Shown: piece after piece, positions 1-4,673 of the stretch
Layout: each line of letters starts with the position of its first letter
Numbering within the stretch: the first letter of the stretch is position 1
Origin: JANPEF01 sp046596055
Lineage (GTDB): Bacteria > Eisenbacteria > RBG-16-71-46 > DASYSL01
NCBI GenBank assembly: GCA_046596055.1
Contig: JBKJNH010000337.1
Span: 1-5,045 of the forward strand
Direction: 5' to 3'
Length of the DNA: 5,045 nucleotides
Program-made: the position numbers and the translations under genes
Notes under the pieces: generated by a model
The model's database searches: none
The model's input: only the letters and a program-made list of their open reading frames with translations
What the model was told of the DNA's origin: nothing

Positions 1-36
1 GCCCAATTCACCTATCTTAGGCGCGGTGAATTGGGC
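1..36. repeat. Inverted repeat (hairpin) at window start
   Basis: Bases 1-12 (GCCCAATTCACC) are exactly reverse-complemented by bases 25-36 (GGTGAATTGGGC), with a 12-base loop. The left arm begins at the first base of the window, so the full element may extend further left or the assembly may have broken here. No T-run follows, so it is not a typical intrinsic terminator. The arm resembles the palindrome at 1001-1039 (GCCCGATTCACT), sharing the GCCC-R-ATTCAC core. The dyad is directly visible; its function is unknown. Confidence 0.7.
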
Positions 37-47
37 TGTTTCCATCT

Positions 48-63
48 CGGTCAGCCGGTCAGC
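48..63. repeat. Two tandem copies of an 8-mer
   Basis: CGGTCAGC occurs twice back to back (48-55 and 56-63). It is short enough to be chance in GC-rich DNA. It could be a direct-repeat operator for the downstream start at 153, but nothing else supports that. Confidence 0.3.
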
Positions 64-123
64 GAGCCTTCGGACCCGGCATCCACCTTTTGTCCGCCCT
101 CGCCCGTCACCAACCCCGCGGTG

Positions 124-148
124 CATAATCGAAGCTTGTTGAAGGAGG
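124..148 (+). promoter_or_regulatory. Possible -10 box and strong Shine-Dalgarno
   Basis: CATAAT at 124-129 matches the -10 consensus at five of six positions. AAGGAGG at 142-148 is a near-perfect ribosome binding site, four bases before the ATG at 153. I see no -35 hexamer at the right distance (101-106 is CGCCCG), so the promoter part is weak, while the ribosome binding site is clear. It is as good as the one before rph and better than the one before smpB, which argues that a real gene once started, or still starts, at 153. Confidence 0.4.
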
Positions 149-152
149 TACC

Positions 153-302
153 ATGCGGACACGACTCAGGAAGTGGGGGAAGTTGCGCGGGAAGCCGGTA
201 CAGTCGCGACGGCTCTCGCTTGTCGCGTTGCTGCGCAGGGTGACAGCCGCGAATCGGCACGCAGCGATCGAGACCGGTGCGCCCGCGGGCCGGGAGGTCT
301 GA
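153..302 (+). CDS. Small basic hypothetical protein, possibly a broken MazE-like antitoxin start
   Basis: This 49-residue frame starts at ATG 153 behind AAGGAGG with a 4-base spacer and ends at TGA 300-302. The product is very basic, with 10 Arg and 3 Lys. Its opening, MRTRLRKWGK, resembles the first strand of AbrB/MazE-type antitoxins, which often begin with a basic stretch followed by K/R-W-G-N-S. The rest does not continue into the usual L-x-x-R-I-P pattern in this frame or clearly in the other two, and 49 residues is short for that family (about 75-85). It may therefore be a frameshifted remnant, an unrelated small protein, or the broken 5' end of the decayed gene at 366-931, which lies in the same frame. 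Third codon positions are mostly G/C, giving weak support for translation. No toxin-like partner follows. The MazE link is inference from about ten residues. Confidence 0.3.
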   Translation: MRTRLRKWGKLRGKPVQSRRLSLVALLRRVTAANRHAAIETGAPAGREV

Positions 303-365
303 TCCGGTTCGTGGGCGATGGGAGACACGATCCGGCTGCGCGGGCAGGGCCCCAATCCGGGCTGA

Positions 366-931
366 ATGAAACGTACCGCGCTTCCGCCCAGCCATCGGAT
401 GCGAGAGATCGGAGCGATCGACCTTCGCTTCGACGTGCGACGCCCGGACGGTACCCAGATCGTCATTCGCTCGGCCGCGTGCCGCTCGATGTTCCCGCGC
501 GCCGAGGAGTTCGTGCCCGTCACGCTGCCGCCCGGCGGGCGAGTTCGAGTTCTCGGGGCGCTGGGACTCGGACTGGATGCTTCTCTCACCGCGCGCGGAC
601 TCCGTGGGCCGCAGCATCTGGACCAGCTCCGAGCTTGCGCGCGCGTGCCGTCGTCCTCCCCCACGAGGCCATGACCCGGATCGGAGCGGCGAGGGTGTCG
701 ATCGCGTCTCGCCCAAAGCCTCGTCGCTCCGAAGACGTCGTGCTCACGACCATCCCCGCTGGCAAGGCGGTCGAGGGTGAGCTCGTTCTCGACAATCGGA
801 TCCCCGCCACGTGGGGAGTGTCCGTTCTCCAGCCGGATTCGACAGCTGCGTGAAGGCTCCCCCCGGGTGTCCTATGGCGGAAAGACGATCTCACCGCCGG
901 ACCCTACGTCCTCCGCATTCGCGAACCATGA
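366..931 (+). pseudogene. Decayed gene for a beta-rich, possibly Ig-like protein
   Basis: No single frame covers this stretch, but protein-like sequence moves through three frames. From 366 to about 539, one frame reads IDLRFDVRRPDGTQIVIR and then EEFVPVTLPPGG, with strongly G/C-ended codons. From about 541 the next frame takes over with EFEFSGRWDSDW, completing a plausible strand after PPGG, as if one base had been inserted near 540. A second shift of the same sense near 720-735 leads to EDVVLTTIPAGKAVEGELVL, then DNRIPATWGVSVLQ. That frame meets TGA at 851-853 and resumes with RLPPGVLWRKDDLTAGPYVLRI before a stop at 929-931. The closing P-G-V ... L-T-A-G-P-Y-V-L-R-I pattern is typical of the last strands of bacterial Ig-like or BsuPI-like beta-sandwich domains; that fold is inference. 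The start at 366 is arbitrary, since the original gene may have begun at 153. Alternatives are sequencing indels near a contig end, or chance. Confidence 0.45.
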
Positions 932-932
932 G

Positions 933-948
933 CTTGCGCCGGCGCAAG
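933..948. repeat. 16-bp perfect palindrome after the decayed gene
   Basis: CTTGCGCC (933-940) is followed directly by its reverse complement GGCGCAAG (941-948). It begins two bases after the stop at 929-931. There is no T-run, so an intrinsic terminator is unlikely. It could be a protein-binding dyad or a 3'-end stabilising hairpin. It is the first of five dyads in this gap. Confidence 0.6.
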
Positions 949-966
949 GCGGACGGTCGATGGCGA

Positions 967-995
967 CTGGCGGGACCCTGATTCAACGGCGCCAG
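967..995. repeat. Short hairpin, 6-bp arms
   Basis: CTGGCG (967-972) pairs with CGCCAG (990-995) across a 17-base loop. Alone it could be chance in GC-rich DNA. It is listed because it sits in series with four stronger dyads. Confidence 0.35.
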
Positions 996-1000
996 CCTGG

Positions 1001-1039
1001 GTGCCCGATTCACTGCCCCCGGGGGCAGTGAATTCGCAC
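1001..1039. repeat. Long palindrome with a zero-base spacer
   Basis: ATTCACTGCCCCC (1008-1020) is immediately followed by its exact reverse complement (1021-1033), a 26-bp perfect palindrome centred on CCCCC/GGGGG. Beyond a small internal loop, GTGC (1001-1004) pairs with GCAC (1036-1039). A perfect palindrome of this length is very unlikely by chance. The outer part (GCCCGATTCACT) resembles an arm of the hairpin at 1-36. No poly-T follows on either strand, arguing against an ordinary terminator. Candidate roles are a REP-like intergenic element, a binding site, or a remnant end of a mobile element. Confidence 0.75.
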
Positions 1040-1052
1040 TCCCGACCGCGGC

Positions 1053-1070
1053 ACATGCGCCAGCGCATGT
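1053..1070. repeat. Hairpin with 8-bp arms
   Basis: ACATGCGC (1053-1060) and GCGCATGT (1063-1070) are perfect reverse complements separated by two bases. It lies about 35 bases upstream of the tRNA promoter, within the palindrome cluster. An operator-like dyad or a structural repeat are both possible. Confidence 0.5.
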
Positions 1071-1084
1071 TGATGCGCCCCGGC

Positions 1085-1098
1085 GGCCGAATTCGGCC
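1085..1098. repeat. 14-bp perfect palindrome abutting the tRNA promoter
   Basis: GGCCGAATTCGGCC is fully self-complementary and ends five bases before the -35 hexamer at 1103. That position would suit an activator, or a nucleoid protein acting in the upstream region of a stable-RNA promoter, but no known consensus is recognised. Confidence 0.45.
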
Positions 1099-1102
1099 CT
1101 TC

Positions 1103-1131
1103 TTGACGCCCCGCGGCCCCTCCGGTATCGT
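1103..1131 (+). promoter_or_regulatory. Sigma70-type promoter for tRNA-Leu
   Basis: TTGACG (1103-1108, five of six to consensus) and TATCGT (1126-1131, four of six, keeping TA at the start and the final T) are separated by exactly 17 bases. Initiation about seven bases later would fall near 1138-1140, just before the mature tRNA 5' end at 1144. Spacing and position together make this convincing. The G/C-rich stretch between the -10 and the start is what a stringently controlled stable-RNA promoter would show, though that regulation is inference. Confidence 0.7.
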
Positions 1132-1143
1132 CCCGATCTCGAT

Positions 1144-1230
1144 GCGGGAGTGGCGGAATTGGCAGACGCGCAGGCTTCAGGTGCCTGTGGGAGCAATCTC
1201 GTGGGGGTTCAACTCCCCCCTTCCGCACCA
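1144..1230 (+). tRNA. tRNA-Leu (anticodon CAG)
   Basis: An 87-base class II tRNA that decodes the leucine codon CUG, a heavily used codon in GC-rich genomes. The acceptor stem pairs GCGGGAG (1144-1150) with CTTCCGC with one G-U pair, and the 3' CCA (1228-1230) is encoded. The D-arm carries the usual TGGCGGAATTGGCAGACGC leucine-type sequence. The anticodon stem CAGGC/GCCTG encloses the loop TTCAGGT, with CAG at 1178-1180. A long variable arm (GGGAG, CAAT loop, CTC) is as expected for Leu, and the T-arm is GGGGG-TTCAACT-CCCCC. It has its own promoter upstream and an intrinsic terminator eight bases downstream, so it is probably a single-tRNA transcription unit rather than part of the smpB operon. 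Confidence 0.97.
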
Positions 1231-1237
1231 GCTTTCA

Positions 1238-1270
1238 AAAGGCAGCCCGCCGGGCTGCCTTTGCTTTTTT
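1238..1270 (+). terminator. Intrinsic terminator of the tRNA unit
   Basis: GGCAGCCC (1241-1248) pairs with GGGCTGCC (1252-1259) around a 3-base loop. Flanking AAA (1238-1240) and TTT (1260-1262) extend the stem. After GC comes a run of six T (1265-1270). A stable GC stem plus a U-tract just after the tRNA CCA is the classic rho-independent layout. Confidence 0.92.
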
Positions 1271-1313
1271 CGGGGGGCGCAACCGGCGGGGGACACGAGG
1301 GCGGGCGGGGGCG

Positions 1314-1802
1314 ATGGCTGACGGCAAGGACGACAAGGACGCGGGCGAGTTCCTCGTCGCCTCCAACCGCAAGGCCTACCACGAATACTTCGTCGAGCAG
1401 ACGTTCGAGGCGGGGCTCGTCCTGTCGGGCACCGAGGTCAAGTCGCTGCGGGCGAAGAACGCGCAGCTCGCCGACGGGTACGCCATGATCGAGGGCGGCC
1501 AGATCTACCTCCATCACGTGCACATCGCGCCGTATGCCATGGGCAATCGCGCGAACCACGAGCCCATGCGGACGCGCAAGCTGCTGCTCCACCGTCGCGA
1601 GATCGACCGGCTGTGGGGGCTCACGCGCCAGCAGGGCTACACGCTCATCCCACTTCGTCTCTATTTCACTCGCGGCAAGGCCAAGGTCGCCATCGGCGTG
1701 TGCAAGGGCAAGAAGGCGCACGACAAGCGCCAGTCCATCGCCGAGCGCGACTCGAAGCGCGAGGTGGCGCGCGCCATCCGCTCGCGCGGGCGGGAGATTT
1801 GA
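1314..1802 (+). CDS. smpB: SsrA-binding protein SmpB
   Basis: SmpB binds tmRNA and delivers it to ribosomes stalled on broken mRNAs, allowing trans-translation and tagging of the incomplete peptide for degradation. The 162-residue product has the usual family length. Visible family signatures are S17-N18-R19-K20-A21 with the following aromatic-rich strand, G39-T40-E41-V42-K43-S44-L45-R46 of the tmRNA-binding beta-barrel, and the GKKAHDKRQ block (H136-D137-K138-R139). These precede a highly basic C-terminal tail, the part that occupies the mRNA channel in this family. The ATG at 1314 gives the expected N-terminus. Its ribosome binding site is poor: a G-rich run ends two bases before it, and GAGG lies 13 bases upstream. 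The tRNA terminator is only 43 bases upstream and no clear promoter lies between, so its transcription start is unclear. It overlaps the next gene by 4 bases. No tmRNA gene is seen in the window. Confidence 0.97.
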   Translation: MADGKDDKDAGEFLVASNRKAYHEYFVEQTFEAGLVLSGTEVKSLRAKNAQLADGYAMIEGGQIYLHHVHIAPYAMGNRANHEPMRTRKLLLHRREIDRLWGLTRQQGYTLIPLRLYFTRGKAKVAIGVCKGKKAHDKRQSIAERDSKREVARAIRSRGREI

Positions 1803-3253
1803 GCCGGCTGCGCAGGACTGTCTGCGCTGCCCTTGCCGTCGTCCTGGCATTCCTTGCCGCGCCTGTCGGCGCGGCAATCAAAGTCGAGCGCGTCGGGCGT
1901 GGCACCACCGAGACCGTCGACACGATCGACCTCGACGGCCGGCCGGCCATCGGCGCCAACGCTCTCGCGCGCCTCGTCGGCGGCACGAAGTACTGGCGCC
2001 CCGACTTGCGCAAGCTCGAGGTGCGCACCGTGCGCCATTCGCTGCGACTCACCGTCGATGCGCCCTACGTGATCGTCGACGAAGTGGCGATCCGGCTGCC
2101 GTCCCCGGTGCGCCTGATCGACGGCGAGGTGCACGTCCCTGTCGAGGTGTTCCCTCTGGCGCTGTCCGGTCGCTTCATCCCGCGTGCCGCCTACGACGCG
2201 AAGGCGCGGCAGCTGGTGCTGTTCGACCAGGAGCCCAATCTCGGCCCGCCTGTGCTCACTGCCGAGGGCGCGCGCACCCGGCTCTCGCTGCCGCTGACGG
2301 CGCCGCTCGAATCCTCGATTCTCTCGGCGCGCAAGAGCCGCTTCCTCATCGAAGTTGCGGGCGCGGTCCTCGCGGCGGTGCCGGGCGATTCGCTGCCCGC
2401 GAAGGGACTGCTTTCGAAGGTGCGCTTCCGCCGCGAGCCGGGCGGCGTGGTGTTCGATGTCGCGCTCGCTCCCGAGGCGCGCGGCTACCGCGTGCACGTG
2501 CCGAAGGGCCAGTCCCTGCTCGAGCTCGAGTTCGCGCCCGAGGTGCCGGCGGGCTGGGTCGCATTCGCGCCCGAGTACGGGGCGCCGCCCAACCGACCGC
2601 TGCGCGTGCTCGTGCTCGATCCCGGACACGGTGGCGCCGACTCGGGCTTCGTCGCCGGCGGCGTGCGCGAGAAGGACCTGACGCTCCGTCTCGCGCGCCT
2701 CGTGCGCGAGCGCGTGCGCCAGCGCCTGCCGGGCGTCGAAGTGCTCATGACCCGCGACAGCGACCAGGAGCCTGGGGCGGCCGAGCGCGTCGAGGCGGCG
2801 AATCGCTCGCGCGGGGACCTGTACCTTTCCCTCCACTTCGACGGCGTGCCCGGCAGCCTGGCCCGCGGGGTCAGCGCGACCGTGGCCCCGCCGCTGGGGT
2901 TCGACGTCGAGACCGCGTTCGCCTCCGACGGCGATCCGCGCCGCCTCGGCACCCGGCCGATCGCGCTCGTGCCGTGGCGCGATGCGGCCGGTCGCTACGC
3001 CTCGGACAGTCGCGGCGTCGCGGAGCTTCTGCTCGCCGCGTTCGACGCCGACGGTCGCGCCCCGGCGCGCCTGCGCCAGGCCCGCGTGCTGCCGCTCGAG
3101 GGCGCGAACATGCCGGCCGTCCTCCTGGAGTGCGGAATGCTCTCGGACCCGGCCGAACGTGCGAAACTGGCGGCCCCCGAAGGCCTGCCGAAGCTCGCGG
3201 ACGTGATTGCCCGCGCGCTCGAGCGCTACGCGGGCGGGGGATTCTGGCCATGA
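1799..3253 (+). CDS. Secreted N-acetylmuramoyl-L-alanine amidase (Amidase_3)
   Basis: A zinc hydrolase predicted to cut the amide bond between N-acetylmuramic acid and the peptide stem of peptidoglycan, acting outside the cytoplasmic membrane. The chosen start is TTG 1799, which overlaps the smpB stop in a TTGA arrangement and is preceded by GGGAG. It gives 484 residues with a clean signal peptide: SRLRR, a hydrophobic stretch at about 8-22, and likely cleavage after VGA (residue 25). In-frame starts further upstream lie inside smpB. Residues about 28-145 resemble the copper-amine-oxidase-N-like stalk domain and about 150-255 an AMIN-like beta domain; both are inference from pattern. Amidase_3 spans about 268-482 with the whole active site: DPGHGG (zinc ligand H277), REKDL (E291), SLHFDG (H346) and LLECGML (catalytic E444). 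No regulatory alpha-helical insert is obvious. AmiC-like is a fair description, but the exact paralogue cannot be named. Confidence 0.93.
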   Translation: MSRLRRTVCAALAVVLAFLAAPVGAAIKVERVGRGTTETVDTIDLDGRPAIGANALARLVGGTKYWRPDLRKLEVRTVRHSLRLTVDAPYVIVDEVAIRLPSPVRLIDGEVHVPVEVFPLALSGRFIPRAAYDAKARQLVLFDQEPNLGPPVLTAEGARTRLSLPLTAPLESSILSARKSRFLIEVAGAVLAAVPGDSLPAKGLLSKVRFRREPGGVVFDVALAPEARGYRVHVPKGQSLLELEFAPEVPAGWVAFAPEYGAPPNRPLRVLVLDPGHGGADSGFVAGGVREKDLTLRLARLVRERVRQRLPGVEVLMTRDSDQEPGAAERVEAANRSRGDLYLSLHFDGVPGSLARGVSATVAPPLGFDVETAFASDGDPRRLGTRPIALVPWRDAAGRYASDSRGVAELLLAAFDADGRAPARLRQARVLPLEGANMPAVLLECGMLSDPAERAKLAAPEGLPKLADVIARALERYAGGGFWP

Positions 3254-3831
3254 TCCATTTCGTGCGGCGCGTGCTCGCCTTCATCGGGAAGAGCCTTGCC
3301 ATCCTCGTGGTCCTCGCGATCGTCGGCGGAGCCGGCGCGATCTGGTGGTTCCGGAGCCGCGCCGCGCTGCCACCGAGCACGGCGCAGGGCGACGTCGTCG
3401 TCCCGCGCGGCACGCGTGCGATCGAACTGTGGTTTCCCGACGAGCGCGGCACCGGACTCGTGCTGGAGACGCGCGAGGTCGTCGAGGACGCGGTGGAGGG
3501 CGACGAGCTCGTGCGCACGGTCGTGGCCGAGTACCTGCGCGGGCCCGAGAGCGGTGGCGCCCGCGCCGCGTTGCCCGAGGGCACGACGATCGCGCACGCC
3601 TATCGGGATCCGGGCGGCGGCTTGCACCTCGACTTTGGCGCCGACCTGAGGCGCAACTTCCGTGGCGGCTCGAGCGCCGAGCAACTGCTCATCGCCTCGC
3701 TGCTGCGCACCGTCGCAGCGAATGCACCGGCCGTGTCGCGCGTCACGCTGACTGCGGGCGGCCAGCCGATCATCACCCTGGGCGGGCACGTGCGGCTCGA
3801 CGGCCCGCTCGTCGTCTCGGAGTGGCGATGA
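3250..3831 (+). CDS. Membrane-anchored GerMN-domain protein
   Basis: This 193-residue protein has a short cytoplasmic N-terminus (residues 1-14, basic), one transmembrane segment (about 15-34, ending IWWF) and an exported domain. Residues about 57-185 match the GerMN pattern: the I-E-L-W-F strand, then L-V-R-T-V-V-A-E-Y-L-R-G-P, A-L-P-E-G-T, L-H-L-D-F (D128-F129), the helix around E144 (AEQLLIASLLRTV) and a final V-R-L-D-G-P-L. GerMN is known from the Bacillus sporulation/germination protein GerM and from Gram-negative lipoproteins such as LpqB-related and envelope proteins. Its biochemical role is poorly defined, and a peptidoglycan or envelope link is the usual suggestion. Its ATG overlaps the amidase stop (ATGA) and its own stop overlaps the murI start, with GGGGGA eight bases upstream as ribosome binding site. 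A GerMN gene between an amidase and murI/rph agrees with a cell-wall role. There is no lipobox, so it is an anchored protein rather than a lipoprotein. Confidence 0.85.
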   Translation: MIHFVRRVLAFIGKSLAILVVLAIVGGAGAIWWFRSRAALPPSTAQGDVVVPRGTRAIELWFPDERGTGLVLETREVVEDAVEGDELVRTVVAEYLRGPESGGARAALPEGTTIAHAYRDPGGGLHLDFGADLRRNFRGGSSAEQLLIASLLRTVAANAPAVSRVTLTAGGQPIITLGGHVRLDGPLVVSEWR

Positions 3832-4655
3832 GTCACCAGCCGCGCGCGGACGCGCGACACGACCCGCGCCCGCTCGGCGTCTTCGACTCGGGCATCGGCG
3901 GCCTCACGGTTGTGCGGGAACTCCTGCGCCAGGTGCCCGACGAGGAGTTGCTCTACTTCGGCGACGTGGCGCGCCTGCCTTACGGCAACAAGTCGCCGGC
4001 GACGGTGACGCGCTTCTCGCGCGAGATCGCCGCGTTCCTGCTGGCCCGCGACGTGAAGGCGCTGGTCGTCGCCTGCAACACCGCGAGCGCCCTGGCGCTT
4101 CCCGCCCTCGAGCGGGAACTGGCGGTGCCGGTGATCGGCGTGATCGACTCGGGCGCCCGGGCCGCGGTCGAGCGCACGAAGAGCGGCCGCGTCGGCGTGA
4201 TCGCCACCGCCAGCACGGTGCGCAGCGGCGCCTACGCCGCGGCCGTGCGCGCGTTGCGCCCCGACGTCGAGGTCGTCGAGCGCGCGTGTCCGCTGTTCGT
4301 GCCGCTGGTCGAGGAGGGCTGGATCGATCACGCCGTGACGCGCCAGGTCGCTCACGAGTACCTGGCCCCGCTCGAGGACCATCGCCTCGACACGCTCGTC
4401 CTCGGCTGCACGCACTACCCGTTGCTCGAGAGTGTTCTGCACGCGGAGATGGGCGACGGCGTCACGCTCATCGACTCGGGCCGCGAGACCGCGGCCGCCG
4501 TCCGCGCCCTGCTCGTCGAACGCGGCATGACCGCCCCCCCGGGACGCGCTCCGCACCACGCACTGTTCTTGTCCGACCTGCCGGCCGCGTTCACCGCGAC
4601 GGCCGAACGTTTCCTCGGCCGCGCGCTCCCGCCGGTCGAGGTCGTCCCCGTCTAG
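3828..4655 (+). CDS. murI: Glutamate racemase MurI
   Basis: This cofactor-independent cytoplasmic racemase converts L-glutamate to D-glutamate, which MurD adds to UDP-MurNAc-L-Ala. The product is 275 residues, normal for the family. Both catalytic cysteines are present in their motifs: C83 in VACNTAS and C194 in LGCTHYP. The N-terminal PLGVFDSGIGGLTV (D20-S21) and the YFGD-x-ARLPYG block (about residues 43-53) are intact, as is the acidic pocket region around VIGVIDSGA. The ATG at 3828 overlaps the preceding stop (ATGA), with GGAG five bases upstream. The first 14 residues form a polar leader before the core begins at PLGVFDSG, so a slightly later start is conceivable, but no better-placed start codon is seen. 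Coupling with the amidase and GerMN genes groups peptidoglycan synthesis and turnover functions. Confidence 0.97.
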   Translation: MSHQPRADARHDPRPLGVFDSGIGGLTVVRELLRQVPDEELLYFGDVARLPYGNKSPATVTRFSREIAAFLLARDVKALVVACNTASALALPALERELAVPVIGVIDSGARAAVERTKSGRVGVIATASTVRSGAYAAAVRALRPDVEVVERACPLFVPLVEEGWIDHAVTRQVAHEYLAPLEDHRLDTLVLGCTHYPLLESVLHAEMGDGVTLIDSGRETAAAVRALLVERGMTAPPGRAPHHALFLSDLPAAFTATAERFLGRALPPVEVVPV

Positions 4656-4661
4656 CAGTCG

Positions 4662-4668
4662 AAGGAGG
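4662..4668 (+). promoter_or_regulatory. Ribosome binding site of rph
   Basis: AAGGAGG lies five bases before ATG 4674, within the 18-base murI-rph gap. It is the strongest binding site in the housekeeping run and settles the rph start. Confidence 0.85.
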
Positions 4669-4673
4669 CCCTC

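Noticed and set aside
130..152. HindIII-like and KpnI-like sites flanking a strong ribosome binding site, suggesting a cloning vector
   Set aside because: The surrounding sequence is GC-rich and shows no recognisable vector backbone, promoter or tag. Single six-base sites are expected by chance.
51..716. Long minus-strand open frame (221 codons) opposite the left region
   Set aside because: The product is Arg/Ser/Gly/Pro-rich low-information sequence with no motif. It reads antisense to stretches where the plus strand shows clear codon bias and beta-strand patterns.
1001..1039. The 26-bp palindrome as an intrinsic terminator
   Set aside because: It has no loop in its perfect form and no T-run on either strand, so it lacks the features of a rho-independent terminator.
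1..1143. CRISPR array or phage attachment site near the tRNA
   Set aside because: There are no regularly spaced direct repeats. I found no duplicated tRNA 3'-end sequence, integrase or phage gene in the window.
1534..3249. Very long plus-strand frame upstream of the GerMN gene, and similar long frames in other phases
   Set aside because: Upstream of 3250 it is Arg/Ala/Pro-rich shadow coding that overlaps smpB and the amidase, which have full family motifs in their own frames.
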